Part shown: one piece after another, positions 53,746 through 62,382 of the stretch
Layout of the letters: each line of letters opens with the position of its first letter
Position numbering within the stretch: the first letter of the stretch is position 1
Source: Alkalihalobacillus trypoxylicola
Lineage (GTDB): Bacteria; Bacillota; Bacilli; Bacillales; Bacillaceae_D
Assembly (NCBI RefSeq): GCF_001590785.1
Contig: NZ_LTAO01000040.1
Span: forward strand, 773-64,772
Direction of reading: 5' to 3'
DNA length: 64,000 nucleotides
Position numbers and translations under genes: made by a program
The notes under the pieces: model-generated
What the model was told of the DNA's origin: nothing
The model's database searches: none
Seen by the model: only the letters and a program-made list of their open reading frames with translations

Positions 53746-54735
53746 ATGTCTTATGCAATTTTTAGCGCAATCGAATCAGGACTTATTTATGCCATTATGG
53801 CTTTAGGTGTATATTTATCTTTTAGAATATTAGATTTTCCAGACTTAACGGTTGATGGAAGTTTTGTAACAGGGGCAGCAATTGCTGCTATCTCAATCAT
53901 TGCCGGTTTTCCCCCTCTAATCGCTTCTTTATTTGGTTTTTTAGCCGGTTTTTTAGCGGGGATGATCACAGGTATCATTCATACAAAGGGAAAAATAAAT
54001 GCTCTTTTATCTGGAATTTTAATGATGATCGCTTTGTACTCGATTAATTTGAGGATAATGGGTCAGCCTAATGTGCCGTTACGTAATCAAGAGAACCTCT
54101 TTGCTCAGTTTGGTCAAGTGGTAGAATCACTAGGTATCAACCAAGCATTATATTCCTTTTTTGGATTATTTGGATTGAGTGAGGTTCAGCTTCCAAGGAC
54201 ATGGGCCATTATTATATTTATGATTATTGTTATTATCTTAATTAAATTTGCGATGGATTATTTCTTGAAAACCGAAATTGGCTTAGCTTTACGAGCGACT
54301 GGAAATAACCAAAAAATGATTCGCAGTTTATCAGCCAATACAGATTGGTTAATTATTTTTGGATTAGGGATATCAAATGGTTTAGTCGCGCTATCTGGCT
54401 CCTTAATTGCTCAGCACGGTGGATTTGCAGATGCAGGAATGGGTGTAGGTTTAATTATTATTGGTCTTGCCTCTGTTATAATAGGGGAAGCTTTATTTGG
54501 TACGAAAACGATATTCCGAGCAACCCTTGCGATAATAGGAGGAGCGATTGTTTATCGTATAGTGGTAACATTAGCTCTTAGAGTGGACTTCTTAGAAGCC
54601 GGGGATGTTCGATTAATAACAGCTATTCTCGTAATTGCAGCTTTAGTAACACCTAAAATGATTCATACTCATCGAGAGAAGAAAAGAAAAAGACAAAAAC
54701 GTTTAGAACAAAATGAGGTGAAAGGGCATGCTTAA
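53746..54735 (+). CDS. ABC transporter permease, TrpY-like
   Basis: 329 residues with about nine hydrophobic segments of the branched-chain/ribose permease type (BPD_transp_2): GLIYAIMALGVYLSFRILDFPDLTVDGSF at the N-terminus, then GIIHTKGKINALLSGILMMIALYSINLRIMG and the coupling-loop region LALRATGNNQKMIRSLSANTDW. A basic C-terminus (HREKKRKRQKRLEQ) stays in the cytosol. AGGAGGATT precedes the ATG. The gene overlaps the ATPase gene by eight bases, so the two are translationally coupled. Confidence 0.93.
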   Translation: MSYAIFSAIESGLIYAIMALGVYLSFRILDFPDLTVDGSFVTGAAIAAISIIAGFPPLIASLFGFLAGFLAGMITGIIHTKGKINALLSGILMMIALYSINLRIMGQPNVPLRNQENLFAQFGQVVESLGINQALYSFFGLFGLSEVQLPRTWAIIIFMIIVIILIKFAMDYFLKTEIGLALRATGNNQKMIRSLSANTDWLIIFGLGISNGLVALSGSLIAQHGGFADAGMGVGLIIIGLASVIIGEALFGTKTIFRATLAIIGGAIVYRIVVTLALRVDFLEAGDVRLITAILVIAALVTPKMIHTHREKKRKRQKRLEQNEVKGHA

Positions 54736-55522
54736 TATAGAACAATTATCGATTACCTTTAATGAGGGTACACCAGATGAAAAAAAAGCTCTTGCCAATA
54801 TCAACCTTTCTTTAACACCAGGACAGTTTGTCACGATAATAGGAAGTAATGGAGCAGGCAAATCCACTTTAATGAATATGATATCAGGATCTCTAATGCC
54901 GGATGTTGGAGATGTGAAAATTGCTGGTAACAAGGTTACCTTTGAGCCAGAATACAAAAGAGCCAGATTAATTGGTCGTGTTTTTCAGGATCCAATGGCA
55001 GGAACTGCTCCCTCTATGACGATTGAAGAAAACTTAGCACTTGCTTATTCAAGAAATAAAAAAAGAACCTTAAAATTCGGTGTTACAAAGAATAGAAAAG
55101 ATTTATTTGTAGAACATTTGAAAACCTTAAATTTAGGATTAGAGAATCGTTTATATGCAAAGGTAGGATTACTATCCGGTGGGGAAAGACAAGCATTGTC
55201 TCTTCTAATGGCAACCTTTACTGAGCCTAAAATTCTTTTATTAGATGAACACACAGCTGCACTAGATCCTTCTAGAGCAGAGCTTATTACTAACTTAACA
55301 AAAGAGATTGTAGAAGCCCATCAATTAACAACCTTAATGGTCACTCATAATATGCAGCAAGCCTTGGATTTAGGAAACCGCCTCATTATGATGGATAAAG
55401 GACAAATTATATTAGATGTTAATGAAGAGGAGAAAAAGGGGCTTACGATTGAAAAATTATTACAGGAATTTCAGCGAATTCGCGGAACACAAATGGAAAA
55501 TGATCGAGCGATTTTAGGTTAA
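54728..55522 (+). CDS. ABC transporter ATPase, TrpZ-like
   Basis: 264 residues. Walker A is IGSNGAGKST, the signature is LLSGGERQALSLLMA, Walker B is ILLLDEHTAALDP and the switch His is in MVTHNMQQAL. It energises the uptake system formed by the two preceding genes. The start lies within the end of the permease gene behind GAGGTGAAAGGG. It is the last gene of the operon; a hairpin follows about 150 bases downstream inside a repeat. Confidence 0.95.
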   Translation: MLNIEQLSITFNEGTPDEKKALANINLSLTPGQFVTIIGSNGAGKSTLMNMISGSLMPDVGDVKIAGNKVTFEPEYKRARLIGRVFQDPMAGTAPSMTIEENLALAYSRNKKRTLKFGVTKNRKDLFVEHLKTLNLGLENRLYAKVGLLSGGERQALSLLMATFTEPKILLLDEHTAALDPSRAELITNLTKEIVEAHQLTTLMVTHNMQQALDLGNRLIMMDKGQIILDVNEEEKKGLTIEKLLQEFQRIRGTQMENDRAILG

Positions 55523-55544
55523 ATAAAAGCTAGGCTTTGAGAGG

Positions 55545-55760
55545 GTAGGACAATCTGCATGAAAGAGCAACTGCACAAATGTTAGGTGCTTCCGAACTAA
55601 TCGACTGGAGTATTCATGCTTATGTCCGCCAGATTTCATTTTCTATAAAGAAGCTACAATTAATTACAAATAGAACCCTCCTTCTTTTAGATAAGAAGGA
55701 GGGTTCTATTCGTCCATAACACACCCTTTCAAGTTTCGGCTAAATGAGCTATTTAAAAAA
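55545..55760 (-). repeat. family B structured repeat, copy 4, reversed and shortened
   Basis: Read on the minus strand it has AATAGCTCATTTAGC (as in copy 1), a perfect 16-bp hairpin with arm TAGAACCCTCCTTCTT (55671-55686 with 55693-55708), then GGCGGACATAAG, ACTCCAGTCGATTAGTTCGG and GCACCTAACATTTG. The central CCGAAATCCACTTTTT part seen in copies 2 and 3 is missing. The gap between the ABC operon and tlp contains no gene; the hairpin may end the operon transcript. Confidence 0.72.
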
Positions 55761-55886
55761 ATTTTATATGCATTAAATAAGGTGACATAAGATTAATTAT
55801 GTAAACTTAAGTTTTTAATATATATTTTATTATATATTTTACATTTTTTGAAATACTAAAATGAAAACAAAAAGGAGGTATGAGAT

Positions 55887-56120
55887 ATGGCCAATAAAGA
55901 CGACCGCTCAAATAACGCCGAAAGAATAGAAAAAATCATTCAAAACACAGAGGAAAATATGAAAGAAGCCGAAAATTATCTAAATAGCTTTGAAGGTGAG
56001 CTAAGTTCTGACGAAAGAAAAAAATTGAATGAGAAAAAACAACAGCGTGAAGAAAGCTTAAATGTTTTACGTGAAGAATTAAAAGATGAACAATCTTTTC
56101 AGGCAGATCAACATGAGTAA
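55887..56120 (+). CDS. tlp: small acid-soluble spore protein Tlp
   Basis: 77 residues, very hydrophilic and helical. The Tlp pattern is clear: DDRSNNAERIEKIIQNTEENMKEAENYL, then ELSSDERKKLNEKKQQREESLNVLREELKDE. Tlp is made in the forespore and stored in the spore core. AAAGGAGGT precedes the ATG. The gene is monocistronic with its own terminator. The promoter region is extremely AT-rich; I could not assign a sigma-G promoter with confidence. Confidence 0.93.
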   Translation: MANKDDRSNNAERIEKIIQNTEENMKEAENYLNSFEGELSSDERKKLNEKKQQREESLNVLREELKDEQSFQADQHE

Positions 56121-56138
56121 TGTGAAATAATGAATAGT

Positions 56139-56180
56139 AAAACGATGAACGCTTCCTTATGGGAGTTTTCATCGTTTTAT
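56139..56180 (+). terminator. terminator after tlp
   Basis: AAAACGATGAA pairs with TTCATCGTTTT around a long loop with a second small pairing, followed by T residues. Confidence 0.85.
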
Positions 56181-56223
56181 TTTGACGCTCCTTAGGGGCA
56201 GAGCTAATCTTGTACAAGCCAAA

Positions 56224-57477
56224 TTAGAATTGGAAATCTCCATCTTTCATTAACAGGACTTCAGTTTCATCTTCTTTTATACCTACTACTTTCATATCTT
56301 CACTACCAAAGGTCACATTAACTAACAGGAGTGAAGTATTAAGTCCAGCTTCTTTCAACTCTTCCTCCGTAAGGTTACTGCCATTTTGAAGGTTAGAAGG
56401 GGAGGCGTTTCCGATTCCAATATGGCAGGCCGTATTTTCATCAAACAAGGTGTTATAAAAAAGAGTATTTGTTTGAGAAAGAGGTGAGTGGTTAGAGACT
56501 AAGGCAATTTCACCTAAATAATTTGAACCTTCGTCTGTTTCGATGATATTTTGTAACGCTTCTTGCCCTGTGGTGGCGTAATAGTCAGTAATCCGCCCAT
56601 CTTTAAAGGTTAGGTAAAAATCATCGATGACACTTCCACCATAGATAAGTGGTTTGGTGGCTACTAATTTGCCATTTACCTTATTTTTTAGGGGAGCGGA
56701 GAATATTTCTTCAGTGGGAATGTTCGGAAAGAACGAGATTCCTTTTTTATCAATAACTCCGCCGCCGATATAGAGGTGATTATTAGGCATACCGAATAAT
56801 AAATCAGTTCCTTGGTTATTCGTAAAATGCAAGGCTTTAAATTGGCTATCGTTTAGGAATTTTTTCCGTGATTCAAAGGCTCTGTCATGATTTATCCAGT
56901 CTGTTAGAGGATTTTTCCCATCAGCTCGAGCTCCCTGTAAGATTAATCTCCATAAAGAATGTAGGGCTTCTTCCTTATTTAAGTGAGGAAAAACTTTAGT
57001 TGCCCATGAGAAGGATGGAACAGCAAGAAGACACCATCGTACCTCGTGAGATCTAATCTTTTCATAATAAGCCTTCAACTTCGTGCGAGACCCCTTTTGA
57101 AAGCGGCTCATTCGTTCTGGGGAAACCTCTTTAAAGTCATCAAAGTTTTCAGAGATAATACGGATATAAGCGGCACCTGCATCATCCCACTCCTTAAAGC
57201 GGGCAGCCTGCCAGTCCGGAAAGTAATCGATGCTATCATCTGAAGCATGTAAATAAAACTCTTTGGTCGACTGTTCATCTGTCCAATCCATCACCACATT
57301 GGAAGCTCCCGCCTGATAGGCTGCTGTTTGAATGAGACGTGCAAATGTTACATTTTCTATATCACTATGAATAATGACTAATTGATTTTTTTGCAAATTC
57401 ACACCAGCCCGTACCGCAAGCTCTGCATACTTTTTCAATTGTTCTTCACTAACCAGCTCATATTTCCCTTTAGTCAT
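56224..57477 (-). CDS. M29-family aminopeptidase (AmpS/PepS type)
   Basis: 417 residues, cytosolic. It removes N-terminal amino acids from peptides using two metal ions. M29 marks: LVIIHSDIENVTFARLIQTAAYQAGA near the start, FTNNQGTDLLFGMPNNHLYIGG, FFPNIPTEEIFSAPLKNKVNG with the metal Glu residues, NYLGEIALVSNHSP and NTLFDENTACHIGIG with the metal His and the loop Asp. The length is typical of the family. The gene is monocistronic; GGGAGAAGA precedes the ATG. Peptide specificity is not predictable. Confidence 0.93.
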   Translation of the reverse strand: MTKGKYELVSEEQLKKYAELAVRAGVNLQKNQLVIIHSDIENVTFARLIQTAAYQAGASNVVMDWTDEQSTKEFYLHASDDSIDYFPDWQAARFKEWDDAGAAYIRIISENFDDFKEVSPERMSRFQKGSRTKLKAYYEKIRSHEVRWCLLAVPSFSWATKVFPHLNKEEALHSLWRLILQGARADGKNPLTDWINHDRAFESRKKFLNDSQFKALHFTNNQGTDLLFGMPNNHLYIGGGVIDKKGISFFPNIPTEEIFSAPLKNKVNGKLVATKPLIYGGSVIDDFYLTFKDGRITDYYATTGQEALQNIIETDEGSNYLGEIALVSNHSPLSQTNTLFYNTLFDENTACHIGIGNASPSNLQNGSNLTEEELKEAGLNTSLLLVNVTFGSEDMKVVGIKEDETEVLLMKDGDFQF

Positions 57478-57701
57478 TGCCTATCTTCTCCCTAACTTTT
57501 TATTCCATTATAACATTAGGTACATCATAACAATTTGCAGCCACGCCGATCCACCTTAACTCCTTTTGGTTGTGATAATTTCATGTACCATAATAAATAT
57601 AAAAATTATTTTTTTAAAGTAACAGGCATTTAGTTGTAACATGTAGCAATTATCTTTATAATGAAGCGTATGAAAAAGTTCGGAAATTGAAGGAGAGTTT
57701 T

Positions 57702-58844
57702 ATGAATAGAGTTACGTTAATTGCAACAGCGACTATGGGTTTAGAATCAATCGTTGCCAGAGAGGTTAAAGATTTAGGTTATGAAGATGTACAAGTAGAG
57801 AATGGAAAAGTTATGTTTACGGCTGATGTTTCCTCAATTGCTAGAGCTAATTTGTGGATTCGTACTGCTGATCGTATAAAAATAAAAGTAGCAGAATTTA
57901 AAGCATTTACTTTTGATGAGCTATTTGAAAAAACAAAGGCGCTAGCTTGGGCTGACTATATTCCGGTAAATGCTGAGTTTCCAGTAATCGGACGTTCCGT
58001 CAAATCAAAGCTTTTTAGTGTATCTGATTGCCAAGCTATTGTAAAAAAGGCTGTAGTTGAAAGCTTAAAAAAGAAATACAAAACCACTTGGTTTGATGAA
58101 ACTGGACCACTATATCGAATAGAGGTTGCTCTTCATAAAGATGTTGCTACATTAACATTGGATGCTAGTGGTGTAGGATTACATAAGCGTGGCTATCGTT
58201 CTCTACATAATCAAGCACCTTTAAAGGAAACGATGGCAGCTGCGATGATTATGCTTACTTCATGGAAAGAAGACAGACCACTTGTTGACCCATTTTGTGG
58301 CTCTGGTACGATACCAATTGAGGCTGCGATGATTGGTCAAAATATTGCACCAGGATTCAATCGTGATTTTGCTTCCGAGAAGTGGTCTTGGATCGGGAAA
58401 GATATTTGGGATAAAGCGAGACAAGAGGTAGAGGACTTAGCCAATTATGATCAGCCTCTTAATATTTTAGGAACGGATATCGACCACCGGTCTGTTGAAT
58501 TAGCGAAAAATAATGCATTAGAAGCCGGTTTCGGTGATTTAATTTCTTTTAAGCAAATGCAAGTTCGAGATTTCAGTCATAAAGACAGCTATGGAATTAT
58601 TATAGGGAACCCACCGTACGGAGAACGATTAGGAGAAAGAGAAGAAGTTGAAATCATGTACAAAGAGATGGGACAAGCCTTTTCCAGCTACGACACATGG
58701 TCTGTTTATATGCTTACTTCTAATGAGTCCTTCGAAACTATATATGGTAAAAAGGCCTCTAAAAAAAGAAAGCTATACAATGGAAATATTAAAACCGATT
58801 ATTATCAGTTTTTTGGACCGAGACCACCAAAACAGACGACATGA
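57702..58844 (+). CDS. ypsC: THUMP-domain rRNA N2-guanine methyltransferase, YpsC/RlmL type
   Basis: 380 residues from ATG 57702 behind AAGGAGAG. The N-terminal ferredoxin-like and THUMP domains (about residues 1-155) bind RNA. The Rossmann methyltransferase domain has the SAM motif LVDPFCGSGTIPIEAAMIG, the acidic motif ILGTDIDHRSVELA and the catalytic IIGNPPYGERLG. It corresponds to the N-terminal half of E. coli RlmL, which methylates 23S rRNA G2445. The position near gpsB and rnpB is as in B. subtilis. Confidence 0.94.
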   Translation: MNRVTLIATATMGLESIVAREVKDLGYEDVQVENGKVMFTADVSSIARANLWIRTADRIKIKVAEFKAFTFDELFEKTKALAWADYIPVNAEFPVIGRSVKSKLFSVSDCQAIVKKAVVESLKKKYKTTWFDETGPLYRIEVALHKDVATLTLDASGVGLHKRGYRSLHNQAPLKETMAAAMIMLTSWKEDRPLVDPFCGSGTIPIEAAMIGQNIAPGFNRDFASEKWSWIGKDIWDKARQEVEDLANYDQPLNILGTDIDHRSVELAKNNALEAGFGDLISFKQMQVRDFSHKDSYGIIIGNPPYGERLGEREEVEIMYKEMGQAFSSYDTWSVYMLTSNESFETIYGKKASKKRKLYNGNIKTDYYQFFGPRPPKQTT

Positions 58845-58984
58845 TATAGAATTTGAACAGTAGAAAATAATCATTGATGATAACTCTGACTATTTGTGTA
58901 TTTAGCCATATTCTTTTTTCATTCATTATAAATGAGAAAGGTATGGCTTTTTGTTTAATTATTAATTTAACGGAGACAAAAAAC

Positions 58985-59104
58985 ATGAATCAGAAACTTA
59001 AGCAATTATTCGAGGAGGATCAATATGACCTTCGTACAATGCCTTACGATAGAATTAAACGTGATAAAGAAAGGCGTATGGAATTAAATATTCACCGTTT
59101 TTAA
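58985..59104 (+). CDS. 39-residue basic protein, unknown
   Basis: From ATG 58985 (GGAG nine bases upstream) the product is MNQKLKQLFEEDQYDLRTMP followed by YDRIKRDKERRMELNIHRF. It is hydrophilic, charged and probably helical, with no cysteine. The open frame extends upstream, but that part encodes a different, AT-driven composition. It is 140 bases after ypsC. Its compact, non-repetitive sequence looks selected, but I do not recognise it. Confidence 0.6.
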   Translation: MNQKLKQLFEEDQYDLRTMPYDRIKRDKERRMELNIHRF

Positions 59105-59180
59105 TCTTAATTATAATGAAGCAGACATACATATTATGTTATGTTTTAAATTGAAAGTATTAAGAGGTGATTTGCTCCCC

Positions 59181-59435
59181 TCATTCAATCATATTACATG
59201 GTATTCCATCGTTGATATTAGGGCCATTCTCAGCTCTACAAGAAGTACAATGACTTTGAATACCTTCTAAATTATTTTGGTTCTGGCGGTGAATTGTTTT
59301 ACCGAAAGCGTTATTTGAATAATAAATGTGGATGTTTTTTGAATGATTTTGTGAACATCTCGGACATGATTTTAGTCTTAAATCAGAAGAATATTGGGAT
59401 ATCTTAAGTGGTTGTCTACAATGTGTGCAATTCAT
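59181..59435 (-). CDS. small zinc-ribbon protein
   Basis: 84 residues with three CxxC pairs: MNCTHCRQ at the start, SCPRCSQ at about 28-31 and HCTSCRAE at about 63-66, plus a final Cys. The first two pairs make a standard zinc ribbon; the third may complete a second site with the Cys near the end. GAGGAGGC precedes the ATG at normal distance. No enzymatic domain is seen; a DNA-, RNA- or protein-binding role is possible. It is a lone gene beside a family A repeat. Confidence 0.8.
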   Translation of the reverse strand: MNCTHCRQPLKISQYSSDLRLKSCPRCSQNHSKNIHIYYSNNAFGKTIHRQNQNNLEGIQSHCTSCRAENGPNINDGIPCNMIE

Positions 59436-59492
59436 AATAGCCTCCTCATTCTGGGGATAATATAAACTTATAATTTTAATAATACTAATTTA

Positions 59493-59749
59493 GTGAATTT
59501 CATAATGGCTCGAGAATGAAACCGAACGTTTATTAAAAAATATGTCTTGAATGTTTGTGAATTAACTTGTTGATTGTAACGGTAGGTAGTGACTCCCAAA
59601 GGATGAGCGCAGTGTGAAGATCCACTTTGACGAAGCTCTGCGTAGTCAGAGTTAGCTGAAGACAAGCCCTTGGGAAAGCATCTACCTAAAGTGGAAATCA
59701 ACAACCTAATGCTCGGTTTTCATTGTAAGATATTCATTATGAAATTGAT
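59493..59749 (+). repeat. family A structured repeat, single core with inverted ends
   Basis: This is the simplest copy. The left end GTGAATTTCATAATGG...GAATGAAACCGAAC (59493-59528) is mirrored at the right end by CTCGGTTTTCATTG and ATTCATTATGAAATTGAT (to 59749). The core lies at 59570-59701. Internal stems are conserved; ACTTTGAC/GTCAGAGT uses one G-U pair where copy 3 is perfect. The element is about 257 bp, AT-rich at its ends and near 50 percent GC in the core, a make-up unlike the neighbouring genes. No protein is encoded. Confidence 0.87.
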
Positions 59750-59830
59750 AAATATATAAGTTTCATAACAAAATGCTCTTTTTGATAGCGTTATATGCAA
59801 TCTAAGAGTTTTTAAATTCAATGGTATGAT

Positions 59831-60103
59831 TTATTCTGTTTTTTGGTTTTTATTTAAAAATATGTTATTCGATATTTTTACGACGAAAAGTGATAAATAA
59901 TAAACAATTAAGATATTAAATAATATACCTAAAATTTGAAAAGTAAATAATCCATGCCCCATATATGAAAAGGCAACTGCAGGGAACCCAAAATAATAAT
60001 AGTTAAAAGGACCTTCCTCAATTATTAACCCTACATTAGGTAAAAACCCAAAAATAATAGAGGCAGCGACGCTAAATATAAGTAATTTTTTATTTTTAAT
60101 CAA
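59831..60103 (-). CDS. small three-helix membrane protein, unknown
   Basis: 90 residues from a TTG at 60103, seven bases after GAGAGG. Three hydrophobic stretches: LLIFSVAASIIFGFLPNVGLII, a middle segment around YYYFGFPAVAFSYMGHGLFTFQ, and ILGILFNILIVYYLSLFVV, with a basic end (NKNQKTE). I do not recognise it. It belongs to a group of small membrane and exported proteins on the minus strand (59.8-61.6 kb), each with its own ribosome site. Confidence 0.72.
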   Translation of the reverse strand: MIKNKKLLIFSVAASIIFGFLPNVGLIIEEGPFNYYYFGFPAVAFSYMGHGLFTFQILGILFNILIVYYLSLFVVKISNNIFLNKNQKTE

Positions 60104-60264
60104 ATTAAAACCTCTCTTTCTTGATTACTGAATTACTTGTTTTACATAATGAAGGAAATTACTTTGAAATAAGCTAAATAATATATATAAGTACCTTCCT
60201 TGCTCACTTATCTTAAATAATAGAAAGATGGCTACATGATTTAATAGTATATAAAAATACCTAC

Positions 60265-60531
60265 TTAGTTGATTCGATCATAGTAGTGAAAGGTTTCGAT
60301 CCATTTATAAGTGCTTTCCTCTTCATCCCATTCAAAAACATGTAACTCTCCATAGGAATTAACGATAAATCGATTTTCTCCTAATGCAGTAATTTGACCA
60401 TCTGATACCATCTCCATTTGAATAGGGAGGTTATAGTTCTGTTCGCTAGAAGGTTCAGAGTTACTAAATAAAATGAAAATTAAGCAAATTAATATCGCAA
60501 TAAGAATGCCTCTGTTTGGATTTTCTTTCAT
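60265..60531 (-). CDS. small exported or membrane-anchored protein, unknown
   Basis: 88 residues. The N-terminal helix (GILIAILICLIFILFSNSEPSSE) is a signal or anchor; the rest is a small soluble domain with beta character (QMEMVSDGQITALGENRFIVNSYGELHVFEWDEEESTYKW), reminiscent of one beta-propeller-like blade. GAGAGGAAGAG lies upstream of the ATG. Nothing suggests a function. Confidence 0.72.
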   Translation of the reverse strand: MKENPNRGILIAILICLIFILFSNSEPSSEQNYNLPIQMEMVSDGQITALGENRFIVNSYGELHVFEWDEEESTYKWIETFHYYDRIN

Positions 60532-60564
60532 CAGATATTTTCTCTTCCTCTCATTATAGTTGGA

Positions 60565-60825
60565 TTAAAATAGTATAATAGCGCTTACTATAAACATAAT
60601 AAAAAAAGTGGTATAAAAGGATATGTTTATTTTTTTTCTGGACTCTATATGCTTGGTAGTGAGCTTTTTTACTATTAATTTGCTTAAAAAGACTAATAGA
60701 CATGAGATTAAGAAATTAGTAAGGATTAATATAAGGTTGGAAGTAGGAAATGTAAATGAAAAAATAATCAAGCATATGAGAGCAAAAAATACAGCTACTA
60801 CTCCAGTTAAAAGGTACTTTTTCAT
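60565..60825 (-). CDS. small membrane protein, unknown
   Basis: 86 residues from ATG 60825, preceded by a GGGGGTTTCC site; the frame extends upstream without one. There are three hydrophobic helices (LLTGVVAVFFALICLIIFSF, LILILTNFLISCLLVFLSKLIV, FYTTFFIMFIVSAIILF) with a basic loop between the second and third. No motif is recognisable. It is 34 bases upstream of the 88-residue gene and may share a transcript. Confidence 0.72.
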   Translation of the reverse strand: MKKYLLTGVVAVFFALICLIIFSFTFPTSNLILILTNFLISCLLVFLSKLIVKKLTTKHIESRKKINISFYTTFFIMFIVSAIILF

Positions 60826-60936
60826 GGAAACCCCCAAAATATTGAACGAATTGTAAATAGTATACATTTAAAAATGAGCGTTTAAAAGCATAATTTTTGA
60901 AATATTTGGATTTTTGGTAGCATGAAAGGTTAAATT

Positions 60937-60967
60937 AAAAAACGACCTGAGATTGTCAGGTCGCTAA
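60937..60967 (-). terminator. terminator of the 213-residue lipoprotein gene
   Basis: On the minus strand GCGACCTGA-CAATC-TCAGGTCG is followed by TTTTTT. Confidence 0.9.
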
Positions 60968-60978
60968 AAATGAGTACT

Positions 60979-61620
60979 CTATTCTAATTCTAAATCGTCT
61001 GGAAAGACCATTTCACTAAAGGTTTCCCCAGATGCTTCATCCTCTAAATTCACTGTAACTTTCGCTTTTTCACCATCTTGCCCATCAAAAACTTGATAAT
61101 ACATACCTAGTATTCCTAATGAAAATAACATAAATCCATCGAATGAATTCTCAAATTGCTCTCGATCGACTGTAACTGTAAATTCAGAATAAGATTTGTT
61201 ATTCGTTATATTTTTAATCGATGTGATTTCTTCGTCATTGATGATTTCTTCAAGAGCAGTTTGAATGTTTGCTTCCATTTCATCCAGTAATTCTTTATGC
61301 TGTGCTTTAGATACTTTATAAATAACCGTTCCATTTTCGTTCACTGTTACATCGTTAATTCCTTCTTCTTCTGCACTTGCTTTAATTTCGTCTTCTGTCA
61401 TATCTTCAAAGAACATAGCGGGCAATGTAATTTCAACGTTAAACAACCCTTTATCGACATTTGCCTCTTGCTGCTCTTCTTCCTCATTTTCTTCAGCCGG
61501 ATTTTCGCTTTCTTCGGCCTCGGCAGATTCGTCAGAGTTACTTACTTCGTCATTACCCCCACAAGCCGTTAAAATAAGAATTCCAATTAATAATGCTAAC
61601 CATATAAGGTTTTTTTTCAT
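60979..61620 (-). CDS. acidic lipoprotein, unknown
   Basis: 213 residues from ATG 61620, with AAGGGGGAA upstream. Signal and lipobox: IWLALLIGILILTACGG. Then comes a Glu/Asn-rich linker of about 40 residues (EEENEEEEQQ-type) and a domain of about 150 residues: LFNVEITLPAMFFEDMTEDEIKASAEEEG, NGTVIYKVSKAQHKELLDEME, YSEFTVTVDREQFEN. Similar lipoproteins are frequent in Bacillaceae without assigned roles. It has its own terminator. Confidence 0.86.
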   Translation of the reverse strand: MKKNLIWLALLIGILILTACGGNDEVSNSDESAEAEESENPAEENEEEEQQEANVDKGLFNVEITLPAMFFEDMTEDEIKASAEEEGINDVTVNENGTVIYKVSKAQHKELLDEMEANIQTALEEIINDEEITSIKNITNNKSYSEFTVTVDREQFENSFDGFMLFSLGILGMYYQVFDGQDGEKAKVTVNLEDEASGETFSEMVFPDDLELE

Positions 61621-61803
61621 GATAGTTCCCCCTTTAAGTACAAACAACTTCTTGATTATACATAAAAAACCAAATAAATGCATCTATTTTTCTAGGAATA
61701 TATACTTATGTTTAACAAATAAAAGTTTACAAGGACGTTCTTAATCGTTATATACTTAAGGAAGGGAGTGCAGGTAAATGACAAATTTAATAAAGGATTG
61801 ATT

Positions 61804-62331
61804 ATGATGAAACTTACTATAAAAAGAGCTCTACTTCTCATTCTATTTTTATCTATTTTGGCTTCTTGTGGTGAGAGTGATCCGTCCAATGACCAAGCAA
61901 GTCAGGGAACTGATTATAAAGATGGTTGGTGGATACAAGGCTATGTAAGCGATGTAAAGGAACAAAGTGTCTTACTTGAAACGGAATCTACTGGGTTAGT
62001 TTTCTTTAGTGAAGTTGGAGGAGCGGAGGTAGGAGATTATATCAAAATGAAAGTAGAAGCAATAATGGAATCCTATCCTGGCCAAGCCCATGTATTAGAT
62101 TATGAGATTGAAGAACCAGAGCTTCCAGATGCTATGAATATGGATGCAAAGCAAGCCATTCAAGAGGCGTACCCGCTTGTTCTTGAGCAATTGGATATGG
62201 AAGCAGTATCTGAGGAGCTTCATTATGTGACTGTTCGAGATGTGGTGTTTAATTCAGAGCATCAAAGTTGGCAAATTATTTTTTTTTCAAATGAAAGTGG
62301 AGAGCTAACGATTGAAATATCAAATAAATAA
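61804..62331 (+). CDS. small lipoprotein, DUF3221-like
   Basis: 176 residues from ATG 61804, six bases after AAAGGA (an ATG three bases later is equally possible). Lipobox LSILASCGES. The mature part begins with a small beta-barrel resembling DUF3221 (YKDGWWIQGYVSDVKEQSVLLETESTG, EVGDYIKMKVEAIMESYPGQAHV), followed by a PepSY-like helix-strand unit (AKQAIQEAYPLVLEQLDM ... WQIIFFSNESGELTIEI). The function is unknown. It is probably cotranscribed with the following gene, 51 bases away. Confidence 0.82.
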   Translation: MMKLTIKRALLLILFLSILASCGESDPSNDQASQGTDYKDGWWIQGYVSDVKEQSVLLETESTGLVFFSEVGGAEVGDYIKMKVEAIMESYPGQAHVLDYEIEEPELPDAMNMDAKQAIQEAYPLVLEQLDMEAVSEELHYVTVRDVVFNSEHQSWQIIFFSNESGELTIEISNK

Positions 62332-62382
62332 TCTATCTGTTTTTAACTTAAAGGAGGTATCTATATATTATTTTTTTCAGGA

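Noticed and set aside
60623-60856. Plus-strand frame opposite the 86-residue membrane protein
   Set aside because: It lacks a ribosome site, and the minus-strand gene has clear membrane helices and a start signal.
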